From Streptomyces sp. NBC_00190 (lineage in GTDB: Bacteria > Actinomycetota > Actinomycetes > Streptomycetales > Streptomycetaceae), in contig NZ_CP108131.1 in NCBI RefSeq assembly GCF_036203305.1, forward strand, positions 5,022,001 through 5,086,000: DNA of 64,000 bases, read 5' to 3'. Below are positions 54,932 to 63,956 of the stretch, one piece after another. Each line of letters opens with the position of its first letter. Position 1 is the first letter of the stretch. The notes under the pieces are model-generated. The model did no database searches. It was not told where the DNA came from and saw only the letters and a list, made by a program, of their open reading frames with translations. The position numbers were made by a program, and so were the translations under genes.

Positions 54932-56296
54932 ATGCGTATGACGGCAGTGGTCGGCATGGCACTGTCGCTGGGGCTTGTCGCGGGATGCTCCGGGGGGTCG
55001 GGGTCGGGGTCGGGGCCGGATGCCAAGGCCGGCGGGGAGACGCCGAAGGCCGGGGAGTCCGCATCTTCTGCCCCGAAGGGCCCGGTCTACAAGGGCGCGC
55101 CGGTAGCCGGGCTGGCCAAGCAGCAGGCATGGAGTCTGCCGACTGACGCCGCGAGGACCTGTGCGGGCGACGCGTCCAAGGGGGATAAGTCGGAGCGCAG
55201 CATCTGCGCCCTGGGAGACGCCGTCATCGTCACCGGCGACCGCAGCGGGGACCCGGGCTCGAGCGGTTTCACCGCCCAGCTCCTCGATGCCAAGAGCGGC
55301 GAGCTGCGTAAGAAATTCGACTTCGAGAGCCCCGCGGAGGGGGCCAAGCAGTACTCGGCGGAGCGGCTCGTGCAGGTGAGCCAGTGGCGGGACGGGTCAC
55401 CGGCACTGCTGATACGTACCCGCGTCGACACGCCGGCGACGGACCTGAAGAAAGCCTCCACACAGACCGTACTGACCATGTACGCGCCGTCCGGCGACAA
55501 GCTGGGGAGCTCGACCTTCGACGGTGAGACCCACCTGACCACCCCGGTCCGGGGCGGCTACCTCGTGGACACCAGCGCGGCCGGCGGCAACGCCAAGTTC
55601 ATCCCGATCGGCGACGGGGAGACCCTGACCCCCAACTTCACGTGGCTCGAAAGCAAGGGGAAGGTCGGCCCCGGCCTCGGCTACTCCTGGACGACGGACA
55701 TCTCCTACCAGCCCGCAGCCAACTGGTTGATCGCCACGGACATCCGCTCGGGCAAGAAGGCGTGGAGCACGAAGGAGCTCGCGCCCCCGGCAGCCATCGC
55801 CAAACTGGTCACCGACAAGACGGCGACCACCGCGCGGCTGACGTCGCTGCACGGCGACGAGGCCGTCCTCGAATGGTCCGAGTACGGCAAGTCCGAAGCG
55901 GTCCTGACGTCGATCGACCTCAAGACCGGTCGCCGGATCGCCGAGGGCCCGGGCATCGACACCAACGGCACCATCGAAGACGACGGCTACGCCGTCTCCC
56001 CCGATGGCAAGACCGCCGTCGTCCAGTACGGCAAGGGCGCCGTCGCCTGGAACACGGAGACCGGCAAGGAGCTGTGGCACCAGGCGAAGGACGAGAAGAA
56101 CATCACGCCGCAGGCCCTTCCGGGCAACGGCGTCCTCTACGCGTACCTGGAGGGCGGCAAGAAGGCTGCCTTCGACGTCCGGGACAAGAAGCTGCTGACC
56201 GCCGAGATCGAGGAATTGCCGCAGTTCACGGCGAACGGGTACGCCATCGTCCGCAGCGCTGACGGCTTCTTCGCCTTCGCCACCCAGCCCGTCTGA
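54932..56296 (+). CDS. Lipoprotein with PQQ-like beta-propeller
   Basis: 454 residues from ATG 54932 (a TTG at 54923 is possible). Lipobox L-V-A-G-C, a Gly/Ser linker, then repeated blades of a beta-propeller with Q-L-L-D-A-K-S-G-E, A-W-N-T-E-T-G-K-E-L-W-H and D-I-R-S-G-K-K-A-W motifs. Probably an extracellular binding or scaffold protein; the substrate is unknown. Confidence 0.85.
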   Translation: MRMTAVVGMALSLGLVAGCSGGSGSGSGPDAKAGGETPKAGESASSAPKGPVYKGAPVAGLAKQQAWSLPTDAARTCAGDASKGDKSERSICALGDAVIVTGDRSGDPGSSGFTAQLLDAKSGELRKKFDFESPAEGAKQYSAERLVQVSQWRDGSPALLIRTRVDTPATDLKKASTQTVLTMYAPSGDKLGSSTFDGETHLTTPVRGGYLVDTSAAGGNAKFIPIGDGETLTPNFTWLESKGKVGPGLGYSWTTDISYQPAANWLIATDIRSGKKAWSTKELAPPAAIAKLVTDKTATTARLTSLHGDEAVLEWSEYGKSEAVLTSIDLKTGRRIAEGPGIDTNGTIEDDGYAVSPDGKTAVVQYGKGAVAWNTETGKELWHQAKDEKNITPQALPGNGVLYAYLEGGKKAAFDVRDKKLLTAEIEELPQFTANGYAIVRSADGFFAFATQPV

Positions 56297-56343
56297 CGGT
56301 CACCCCGTTCTGACGCTTCTGCTCGCGCCCCGCGTGCCACCGC

Positions 56344-56376
56344 CATTGGACGACGGGCAGGCCCCGTCGTCCAATG
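56344..56376. terminator. Perfect 14-bp inverted repeat
   Basis: cattggacgacggg (56344-56357) pairs exactly with 56363-56376 around a five-base loop. It may be the terminator of the lipoprotein gene, or a mobile element end. Confidence 0.55.
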
Positions 56377-56503
56377 CCTGATGAGGGCGCTGCCTGCGGC
56401 TCCGCTGCACGTCAGGATCGGCCCCTGTGAGGCGACGTTTCCACAGGTCATGGCTCTGCATGGGACGGTCCGCTTCAACTGTAAGTGCGCAGGTCGGAAG
56501 GGG

Positions 56504-56525
56504 GCCGGACCCTGACGGGTCCGGC
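56504..56525. terminator. Hairpin before the Uma2 gene
   Basis: 9-bp stem gccggaccc/gggtccggc (56504-56512 with 56517-56525) between convergent genes. Confidence 0.65.
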
Positions 56526-56551
56526 TCCTTCTGCATTCCCGTGCTGACTTT

Positions 56552-57133
56552 TCAGCTGCTTCGGGGCGGCGCGAGCTTGTCCAGATCGAGGTTGATCTCG
56601 AAGGGCACCGGACGCTGGAGGGAGCCGCGGAAGATGCCGGCGGGCGCGTAGGCGCCGGTCGGTTCGTCGAGCTCGTAGGCGTGGACGACGGGTGCGCCGT
56701 CCTCGTCGTCGATGCACCAGTAGTGCGGGATGCCGGCCTCCGCGTACTTCCGGAGTTTGACCGTGCGGTCACGGTGGGCGGATCCGGGGGAGACGACCTC
56801 GATGACGAGCGGGACGTCGTTCGGGGCGTACCAGGTGCGGTTGGCGTCGTAGGGGGCGGTGGTCAGGAGCAGGCCTGGCTCTGGACGGTTACGGGCGTCG
56901 AGGCGGATGGTCATCTCCCGCTCGACTTCGATGCCGTCGGGGGCTTGGGCCATGAGTGCCACCGTGAGATTCGTGACGAGGCGGCCGTGCCACGACCGTT
57001 GAGGCGACATCATGAAGACGAGGGCTCCGTCGATCAGCTCGGTGTGGCGCGGCGCTTGCGGGAGGCGGTCCAGGTCCTCCGCGAACCAGCCTTCCGCGCG
57101 CGGCGGGCGCATCCAGTCGGGCAGTTCCGTCAT
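56552..57133 (-). CDS. Uma2-family protein, nuclease site altered
   Basis: 193 residues with the Uma2 PD-(D/E)xK outline (H-T-E-L-I-D-G-A-L-V-F, S-P-Q-R-S-W-H, V-I-E-V-V-S-P-G-S, K-Y-A-E-A-G-I-P-H-Y-W). The expected catalytic Asp after Pro is replaced: the sequence reads R-N-R-P-E-P-G-L-L-L, where relatives usually have P-D. It may be a nonnuclease derivative. ATG at 57133. Confidence 0.85.
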   Translation of the reverse strand: MTELPDWMRPPRAEGWFAEDLDRLPQAPRHTELIDGALVFMMSPQRSWHGRLVTNLTVALMAQAPDGIEVEREMTIRLDARNRPEPGLLLTTAPYDANRTWYAPNDVPLVIEVVSPGSAHRDRTVKLRKYAEAGIPHYWCIDDEDGAPVVHAYELDEPTGAYAPAGIFRGSLQRPVPFEINLDLDKLAPPRSS

Positions 57134-57253
57134 GAGCCAACCCTAGCGATCGCGGCCGTCGCGGAGGGGCGTTGCGCTGCTGATCCACACTCGGCGCACG
57201 GGTGTCGTCGGGATGCTTGGGGCCGCCTCGCCGCCCGGTGAACCGGACATCGG

Positions 57254-58291
57254 CTACAGGCCGTGGACCGAGGCGATCGTGAATGTGGTGGGGGTGTCCG
57301 GGCCCGGGGGCATCTTGTCGAACTGGGAGCGGACCACCAGGGTGCGGCCCGCGGTGTGGGCCAGTGTCGTGGGGATCTGCAGGGACGGGTCCGTGACCGT
57401 GTGGAGCAGGCGGGCGCGGGTGCCGTCCTGGCTGAGCCGCCAGCGGGTCAGGGTGTTGGTGGTGTTGTGCGCCACGCGCAGGGTGCCGTCGGGGGAGAGG
57501 TCGAGGCCGTCGGCGGCCTTCAGGTCGGCGCCGCCCAGGTCGACGCGGCGGACGGCGCCGGTGCGCAGGTCGACGCGGTAGAGGTCGCCCGCGGGCATGT
57601 CGACGGTGAGCAGGTAGCGGCCGGACCGGTCCGAGACGATGCCGTTGAGGCTGAACGGGCCTGCGGTCCGGGGACGCAGCGCGGGAGTGAGGTCGTACGC
57701 CTCGGTCAGGGTGCCGCTGCCGACGGCCAGCTGGGCCGGGGTCACGCGGTAGACCACCCCGCGGAGGCTGTCCGTCAGGTAGGCGGTGCCGTCCGGGGTG
57801 ATGGTCAGGTCGTTGACGAAGCGGGGGGAGGTTCCGCCGACCTCGAAGTGGGCCAGGCGGGTCCCGGTCGCGGTGTCGTAGACGGAGACGCCGGTGGTGG
57901 AGTCCGTGACCCACAGACGGCCCCGGGCGTCCACGCGCAAGCCGTTCGCGGTGTGGCGGCCGTCGGCGCCGGAGGGCAGGAACACCTCGGCCTCGGGCCG
58001 GCCGGGACGGGCGCGGTAGACGGTGCCGTCCGCGTACGAGCCCACGTAGACCGTGTGGGTACGGGGGTCCGTGGCGATGCCCTCCGGGTAGACCTTCGCG
58101 CCGGGCAGCGTGAAGGCCGTGGATATGGATGTCGTGGATATGGATGCACGGACGTCAGTGGCGCGGGGCTGGGGCTGGGCCTGGGCCTGGGCGGGGACCG
58201 CTCCGTTCGCGAGCGCCCCAGCCGCCAGGGCTGCCGTCAGGGCCATCGCCGTGGCCGGGATCCGCTGCCGGCGCTTCGTCGAGTGCGTCAT
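57254..58291 (-). CDS. Secreted SMP-30/gluconolactonase-like beta-propeller
   Basis: 345 residues. Sec signal peptide, then six-bladed propeller motifs (Y-P-E-G-I-A-T-D, N-G-L-R-V-D-A-R-G-R-L-W-V-T-D, N-D-L-T-I-T-P-D-G). Related enzymes are lactonases with a calcium ion. Divergent from a marR gene with a palindrome between, so it is probably repressed by it. Confidence 0.88.
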   Translation of the reverse strand: MTHSTKRRQRIPATAMALTAALAAGALANGAVPAQAQAQPQPRATDVRASISTTSISTAFTLPGAKVYPEGIATDPRTHTVYVGSYADGTVYRARPGRPEAEVFLPSGADGRHTANGLRVDARGRLWVTDSTTGVSVYDTATGTRLAHFEVGGTSPRFVNDLTITPDGTAYLTDSLRGVVYRVTPAQLAVGSGTLTEAYDLTPALRPRTAGPFSLNGIVSDRSGRYLLTVDMPAGDLYRVDLRTGAVRRVDLGGADLKAADGLDLSPDGTLRVAHNTTNTLTRWRLSQDGTRARLLHTVTDPSLQIPTTLAHTAGRTLVVRSQFDKMPPGPDTPTTFTIASVHGL

Positions 58292-58330
58292 CGTATGTGT
58301 CCTCTACTGAGTAGGTGAAGGCGAATGTAG

Positions 58331-58344
58331 ATTAGAGCTCTAAT
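58331..58344. promoter_or_regulatory. Perfect 14-bp palindrome, likely MarR operator
   Basis: ATTAGAGCTCTAAT is a perfect dyad in the 79-bp gap between the divergent propeller and MarR genes. Confidence 0.85.
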
Positions 58345-58370
58345 GCATGCAAGGGCCGTAGGATGCGGGA

Positions 58371-58808
58371 ATGACCTCGATGGCCCCCACGGAGCGCATC
58401 GGCGCGCACCTCAAGCGCGCCGAGCAGGCACTTCTCGCGGCGAAGAGCGCAGCGTGCAAGCCGGCCGCGGTGACGGTTCCGCAGTACGCCGCGCTGCTCT
58501 GGCTGGACGAGAAGCCCGGCATCTCCGCCGCCGCGCTCGCGCGGCTGTGCGGGGTGACCCCGCCGACCATGAACACCGTCCTGAAGAACCTCCAGGAGCG
58601 CGGGTTCATCGAGCGGACCCCGCACGAGTGGCACCGCAACGTGCTGGAGACCCGGCTCACCGACGAGGGGCGCGCGGCGCTGGAGCTGGCCGATTCCGGC
58701 GCGGTGCGGGTGGAGCGGGCGCTCGCGGCGGAGTTCAGCGCGGAGGAGCGGGAGCAGCTCGTCCAGCTGCTCGGCCGGTGCGCGGAGGTGCTCGACGGCC
58801 AGCGTTGA
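58371..58808 (+). CDS. MarR-family regulator
   Basis: 145 residues, winged helix (I-S-A-A-A-L-A-R-L-C-G-V-T-P-P-T-M-N-T-V-L, then G-F-I-E-R-T-P). Probable repressor of itself and the divergent propeller gene through the palindrome at 58331. Inducer unknown. Confidence 0.9.
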   Translation: MTSMAPTERIGAHLKRAEQALLAAKSAACKPAAVTVPQYAALLWLDEKPGISAAALARLCGVTPPTMNTVLKNLQERGFIERTPHEWHRNVLETRLTDEGRAALELADSGAVRVERALAAEFSAEEREQLVQLLGRCAEVLDGQR

Positions 58809-58951
58809 GACGCCCCTCGTTCCGCCGAGCGCCCCGCAATGTTTTTGCTCGGATTTGGAACTGTCCGGGGGATTAGTGCATCCCACCCCTAGGGATGCCC
58901 AGCCGTTCTGCCCCGCCCCCGGGGCAGCCATGATCGTTCGGAGCGAAGTTC

Positions 58952-60052
58952 GTGCACGAGTATCCGCAGCGCCCGCAGCCCAAGCGCTCCCGCCGTCGAA
59001 TATGGATCAGCGCGGTGGTCGCCCTCGTGGTCCTGCTCGGCGGTGGCGGTGGCTTCGCCGCCTGGAAGCTGGACTGGTTCTCCGGCAACGGTGAGAAGGT
59101 GAGCTTCGGCAAGCCCGCGCCGGCCCCCGTCGCGGAACAGCAGGCCGCCTCCCCGAGCGGGTCCCCGTCGCCCAAGCCCTCCGGCGACCCGGACGTGCTC
59201 ATGCCGACGGGCCCGAAGGCCGACTTCAAGCAGACCACCAAGCTCGACGACGGCACGATCATCGCCAAGACCCGCCTCGCGGGCGCGAAGTCCGGCTTCA
59301 CGGGTGACGTGTGGGTGTGGGCGCCCAAGGAGTACGACGACCCGAAGTACGCCAAGAGCGGTTTCCCGGTGCTCATCGCGCTCCCCGGCGGCAACGGCTT
59401 CCCGGCCAACTACTGGTCCGACCGCAGCCTCGGCCTCCAGAAGGCCATCAGCGAGGGCGTGCAGGCCGGTACCAGCCTCCCCTTCGTCGTGGTCATGCCG
59501 GTGCTCAACCCGGACAACAAGTACTACTACGACGGCGCCGACATCCCCGGCCAGCCCAAGATGGGCACCTGGATCGCCGAGGACGTCCCGGACTTCGCCA
59601 AGGCCAACTTCCGTACGTACAAGTCCCGTGACGGCTGGGCCTTCATGGGTTCCTCCTCCGGCGCCTTCGTCGGGATGAAGACGGTCCTGCAGTACCCGGA
59701 CCGGTTCAAGGCCGTGATCGCCAGCGGCGGCGAGATCGTCCCCGACTCCCCGCTCTGGAGGGGTCACCAGGCGGAGATGGACGCCAACAACCCGGAGAAC
59801 CTCGCCAAGAAGCTGATCGAGGCCAACGGGCCCGAGGTCTACATCAACTTCCAGATCGGCACCAAGGAGACCGGGAAGGAGCGCATGGTGAAGTTCCAGC
59901 AGCAGTACGGCAAGGGCCCGGTCAAGATCACCATCCGCGACATCCAGAACGGCGAGCACAACGGCTGGCACTACGTGCGGGGCATGAAGGAAGGCTCCCT
60001 GGAGTCGATCAGCAAGGTGCTCAAGGCCCCCAAGCCCGACACCGCCGGCTGA
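58952..60052 (+). CDS. Membrane-anchored esterase, first of a tandem pair
   Basis: 366 residues. Basic N terminus, one membrane helix (about 17-37), a Pro/Ser linker, then an antigen-85/esterase D-like alpha/beta hydrolase. Nucleophile S235 in G-S-S-S-G; putative His in G-E-H-N-G. GTG start with ggag upstream. The paralogue at 60260 is close in sequence. Substrate unknown. Confidence 0.88.
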   Translation: MHEYPQRPQPKRSRRRIWISAVVALVVLLGGGGGFAAWKLDWFSGNGEKVSFGKPAPAPVAEQQAASPSGSPSPKPSGDPDVLMPTGPKADFKQTTKLDDGTIIAKTRLAGAKSGFTGDVWVWAPKEYDDPKYAKSGFPVLIALPGGNGFPANYWSDRSLGLQKAISEGVQAGTSLPFVVVMPVLNPDNKYYYDGADIPGQPKMGTWIAEDVPDFAKANFRTYKSRDGWAFMGSSSGAFVGMKTVLQYPDRFKAVIASGGEIVPDSPLWRGHQAEMDANNPENLAKKLIEANGPEVYINFQIGTKETGKERMVKFQQQYGKGPVKITIRDIQNGEHNGWHYVRGMKEGSLESISKVLKAPKPDTAG

Positions 60053-60259
60053 CGCCCGCACCGATGCCCGTACCGAGGCGCGTACGGCCCCGTACCCCCG
60101 GCGCGCACGGCACGTGATGGGCGCCACGTGGTGCTCACCACGTCACCCCCGTCCCAGGCAACCCATCCCGTCGTTCATACCTCTGTAAAGGGTGTAAGGG
60201 GGACCGATCGGTCCGACCCGCGCTCCCAGTGAGCGCCGGAGAAGGAACGGGACAAATCC

Positions 60260-61357
60260 GTGCAGCATGACCAGCAAGGCGACGGCAGCCCCACGACCAA
60301 GGGCGGCCGTCGCCCCAAGCGCCTGCGCCTGATTCTGATCGGCGGTGGGCTCGCGCTCACCCTCGTGGCCGGTGGCGGCGCGGCCGCGTACAAGTACGGC
60401 CTTTTCTCGGACATAGGGGATCCGGTGTCCTTCGGGAAGGTCGATTCCGACGTCAAGCAGAAGGCCGCGAAGGCCTCCGACATCCGCCCGGGCGTACGCA
60501 TGCCCACCGGCCCCAAGGCCGCGTTCATCCGTACCAGCCGGCTTCCGGACGGCACCCAGATCGCCCGGACCACGCTCACCGGGGCGAAGTCCGGCTTCAC
60601 GGGTGACGTGTGGGTGTGGGTGCCGAAGGAGTACGACGACCCGAGGTACGCCAAGAGCGCCTTCCCGGTCCTGATCTCCCTGCCCGGTGGCCGCGGCTAC
60701 CCCACGAACTACTGGGGTACGGGCCCCGGCCTCGGCCTCCAGAAGGCCGTGAGCGACGGGGCGAAGGCCGGCACCAGCTTGCCCTTCATCCTGATCATGC
60801 CGGTGCACAATGCCGACACCAAGCATCACTTCGACGCCTCGGACATCCCCGGAGAGCCCAAGATGGGCACCTGGATGGTCGAAGACATCCCTGATTTCAC
60901 GAAGGCCAATTTCCGCACCTTCACCTCCCGCGACGGGTGGGCCTTCATGGGCTCGTCCGCCGGTGGATTCGGCGCCTTCAAGCACCTCCTGAAGTACCCC
61001 GACCGCTTCAAGGCGGCCATCGCGAGCGGCGTCGACATCGTCCCCGACTCCCCGCTGTGGAAGGGAAACACGCAGGCCATGGACGAGAACAACCCGGAGA
61101 AGCTCGCCGAGAAGCTGATCAAGAACGGCGGTCCGGACGTCTACGTCAACTTCCAGATCGGCACCGCCGAGAGCGGCCGGGAGAAGGCCGAGCAGTTCAT
61201 GAAGGACTACGGCAAGGGCCCCGTGCACACCACGCTGCAGGTGATCCAGGATGGTGAGCACAACGGAAAGTCGTACGTACGCGGCATGAGGGACGGCGCA
61301 CTGGCGTGGATCAGCAAGCAGATGCTGGCACCGACACCCGACCCCGGCGTGCGGTGA
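60260..61357 (+). CDS. Membrane-anchored esterase, second of a tandem pair
   Basis: 365 residues with the same layout as the preceding esterase and long stretches of identity (K-S-G-F-T-G-D-V-W-V-W, P-D-S-P-L-W). Nucleophile S233 in G-S-S-A-G. The linker lacks the Pro/Ser repeat of the first. Its stop overlaps the next gene by four bases (GTGA), so a protease is translated with it. Confidence 0.88.
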   Translation: MQHDQQGDGSPTTKGGRRPKRLRLILIGGGLALTLVAGGGAAAYKYGLFSDIGDPVSFGKVDSDVKQKAAKASDIRPGVRMPTGPKAAFIRTSRLPDGTQIARTTLTGAKSGFTGDVWVWVPKEYDDPRYAKSAFPVLISLPGGRGYPTNYWGTGPGLGLQKAVSDGAKAGTSLPFILIMPVHNADTKHHFDASDIPGEPKMGTWMVEDIPDFTKANFRTFTSRDGWAFMGSSAGGFGAFKHLLKYPDRFKAAIASGVDIVPDSPLWKGNTQAMDENNPEKLAEKLIKNGGPDVYVNFQIGTAESGREKAEQFMKDYGKGPVHTTLQVIQDGEHNGKSYVRGMRDGALAWISKQMLAPTPDPGVR

Positions 61358-62145
61358 GCCAGGTGGTGAAGGGGGCATCGGCGGCCGCCGCCGCGGGGAT
61401 CGCGATGGTGTTCGCCGTCGCGTACCTCAAGGCGCCCGGCGACCGCCCGGTGCACCCCTTCCCCACCGTCGGCGTACTCACGGCCAACGGCGAGCACTGG
61501 TGTACGGCGAGTGTCGTCGACAGCCCGAAGGGCAATGTCGTCGCCACCGCCGCGCATTGCGTGGCCCCGGCCGGCGAGGACGGCCGGCCGGGCGAGGTCG
61601 CCCACGACGGCCATGCCATCGGCGAGCTCGCCTTCGCCCCGGCCTTCTCCGGCGAGGGCTCCGGCAGCCACCCGCTGGGGGTGTGGAAGGTCAGCTCGAT
61701 CCACGTGGACGAGCGCTGGACGAAGTGGGGCGAGGAAACCGCCGACTTCGCCTTCCTCACCATCGCCCCGGACGACGACGGGCGCAGCGTCCAGGAGGCC
61801 GTGGGCGGCCGCAACGAGGCCCCGACGCCCGAGTGGACCTCCGGCTACCAGCGCGAGGTGACGGTCGTCGGCTATCCGGAGTCCGAGCACAACCCGCAGA
61901 ACAAGCCCGTCTCCTGCACGACGCAGACCCGCCACGACGAGGACGACCCCGACATGCTGTACATCAGCTGCGCCGGGTTCTGGACGGGGACCAGCGGCAG
62001 CCCCTGGATCGCCGACCGGGGCGGCCCGGTCCGGCCCGGCCGGCTCATCGGGGTGCTGAGCGGCGGGGACACGGACGTGGACTCCACGGCCGCGCTGTTC
62101 GACGAGCGCGCGAAGGCGCTGTACGAGCGGGCCGCGCGGGGCTGA
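61354..62145 (+). CDS. Secreted trypsin-like serine protease
   Basis: 263 residues, GTG start overlapping the esterase stop. One signal/anchor helix, then a chymotrypsin fold: H68 in A-A-H-C, Asp in E-T-A-D-F-A-F-L, S216 in G-T-S-G-S-P-W. Four cysteines. Coupled translation implies joint production with the esterase. Confidence 0.88.
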   Translation: MSQVVKGASAAAAAGIAMVFAVAYLKAPGDRPVHPFPTVGVLTANGEHWCTASVVDSPKGNVVATAAHCVAPAGEDGRPGEVAHDGHAIGELAFAPAFSGEGSGSHPLGVWKVSSIHVDERWTKWGEETADFAFLTIAPDDDGRSVQEAVGGRNEAPTPEWTSGYQREVTVVGYPESEHNPQNKPVSCTTQTRHDEDDPDMLYISCAGFWTGTSGSPWIADRGGPVRPGRLIGVLSGGDTDVDSTAALFDERAKALYERAARG

Positions 62146-62166
62146 GCGCCGGCTCCGGGTGCCGCC

Positions 62167-63102
62167 CTACTTCTTGCGCTCCGTACTGACGATCACGCCC
62201 ACCGCCGCCACGACGATCGCGCCGCCGAGCAGGATCGGCCAGGTCAGGGCCTCGTCGAGGATCAGCGCGCCGAGCGCGACGGCCACCACCGGATTGACGT
62301 ACGCGTACGTGGACACCAGCGACAGCGGCGCGGCCTGGAGCAGCCACACGTACGCCGTGAAGCCGACGAGCGAGCCGCAGACGACCAGGTAGCCGAGGGC
62401 CAGCCAGGAGGCGGTGGAGAAGGCCGCCGGGTCCAGGCCGCGGTGCTCGCCGCGCAGCAGGCCGACCAGTACCCCGGCCAGCCCGCCCGCCAGCATCTGG
62501 TACGCGCTGCCCGTGAAGGGATTGCCCGGCAGGCTCAGCTTCGACGCCGAGAACGAGCCCAGCGACCACAGCAGCGACGCGCCCACCACCATCAGTACCC
62601 CGGACAGCCGTACCGCTCCGCTCAGCCCCGGGCTGGTCAGCACCGCGAGCCCGGCCATGCCGACCAGGACCCCGCCCAGGGTGCGCAGCTGCGGCCGGTC
62701 CCCGGTGCTCGCCCGCAGCACCACCACCCACATCGGCACCGCCGCCACCAGCAGCGCGGCCAGCCCGGACGGCACGGAGGTCTCGGCGAGGACCACCAGG
62801 CCGTTGCCGCCGAGGATCAGCAGCAGGCCGACCAGGACCGCGGAGCCGAGCTGGGCGCGGGTGGCCCTGAGCGCGGCCGGTCCGTACCGCCAGGCGACGG
62901 CGGCGGTCAGGAGCAGGCCGGCGGTGATGAAGCGGGCTCCGGCGGAGAGGAAGGGCGGCATGGTCTCGACGACGATCCGGATGCCGAGGTAGGTCGAGCC
63001 CCAGACGACGTAGACGAGGAGGAGGGCCGTCCACACGGCGCCGGTGATCTTGCGGTGCCGGGTGGCCGTCGGCTCGGGCTCCACCGGGGTCGATATGCGC
63101 AT
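62167..63102 (-). CDS. EamA-family (DMT) exporter
   Basis: 311 residues, ten membrane helices in two EamA repeats (W-G-S-T-Y-L-G-I-R, P-S-G-L-A-A-L-L-V-A-A-V-P-M). Probably exports a metabolite such as an amino acid or nucleobase; the substrate is unknown. Confidence 0.9.
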   Translation of the reverse strand: MRISTPVEPEPTATRHRKITGAVWTALLLVYVVWGSTYLGIRIVVETMPPFLSAGARFITAGLLLTAAVAWRYGPAALRATRAQLGSAVLVGLLLILGGNGLVVLAETSVPSGLAALLVAAVPMWVVVLRASTGDRPQLRTLGGVLVGMAGLAVLTSPGLSGAVRLSGVLMVVGASLLWSLGSFSASKLSLPGNPFTGSAYQMLAGGLAGVLVGLLRGEHRGLDPAAFSTASWLALGYLVVCGSLVGFTAYVWLLQAAPLSLVSTYAYVNPVVAVALGALILDEALTWPILLGGAIVVAAVGVIVSTERKK

Positions 63103-63137
63103 GGACGGGATCCTCTCAGCCGTCGACCGGCCTTCGA

Positions 63138-63956
63138 TCAGCTCGTGAGCAGGCTGTTCAGCTCGCCGTACGGGAGGGAGCCCGCGAGTGAACCGTACGT
63201 GCCGCCGGAGACCAGCTCCTCGGCGGCGCGGCGGGCCACGGCGTACGCGGCTTCGGCGACCCAGGATCCGAGGCTGACGCGGGCGACGCCGAGGGCGCCG
63301 AACTCCGCGACGGCCGGGGCGCCGGGGCCGGCGAGGACGTTGAGCGGGGCGTCGATGCCCTTGGCGAGCTCGGCGACGGTGGCCGGGTCGGTGACGCCGG
63401 GCACGAAGACGCCCGTGGCTCCGGCCCGGAGGTAGGCGGCGGCGCGGGCGAGGGTCTCGTCGAGGCGGGCGGCGGAGTCGCCGAGGCCCCTGAGGTACGT
63501 GTCGACGCGGGCGTTGATGTACAGCGGTACCCCGGCGGCCTCGGCCGCGGAGCGGGCAGCGGCCACGCGCTCCGCGTGCTCGGCGGGGGCACGGGTGCCG
63601 TCCTCGATGTTGACGCCGACCGCGCCGGCGGCCAGCACCCCGGCGACGGTCTCCGCGACGGCGGCGGGGTCGGCGCCGAAGCCGCTCTCGATGTCGGCGG
63701 TGACGGGGACGGAGACGGCGGCGGCCACGCGGGCGACCAGGTCGAGGGCGCGGTCGCGGGCCAGGGCGTCGCCGTCGGGGGAGCCCAGGGACCAGGCGAC
63801 TCCGGCGCTGGTGGTGGCGACGGCCGGCGCACCGGCCGCCTCGACGATGCGGGCGCTGGCGACGTCCCAGGCGTTGGCCAGGGCGAGAGGGGCGGCGGGG
63901 GTGTGCAGCGCCGCGAACGCGCGGGCCCGGGCGGCGAGGTCAGGGTTGCTGGTCAT
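63138..63956 (-). CDS. Isocitrate lyase/PEP mutase-family enzyme
   Basis: 272 residues, TIM barrel of the PEP mutase/ICL superfamily (L-A-N-A-W-D-V-A-S-A, T-A-D-I-E-S-G-F-G, G-V-N-I-E-D-G, I-N-A-R-V-D-T-Y). The ICL Lys-Lys-Cys-Gly-His motif is absent, so it is a lyase or hydrolase of another 2-oxo or phospho substrate. 36 bp upstream of the exporter gene on the same strand, possibly an operon. Confidence 0.88.
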   Translation of the reverse strand: MTSNPDLAARARAFAALHTPAAPLALANAWDVASARIVEAAGAPAVATTSAGVAWSLGSPDGDALARDRALDLVARVAAAVSVPVTADIESGFGADPAAVAETVAGVLAAGAVGVNIEDGTRAPAEHAERVAAARSAAEAAGVPLYINARVDTYLRGLGDSAARLDETLARAAAYLRAGATGVFVPGVTDPATVAELAKGIDAPLNVLAGPGAPAVAEFGALGVARVSLGSWVAEAAYAVARRAAEELVSGGTYGSLAGSLPYGELNSLLTS

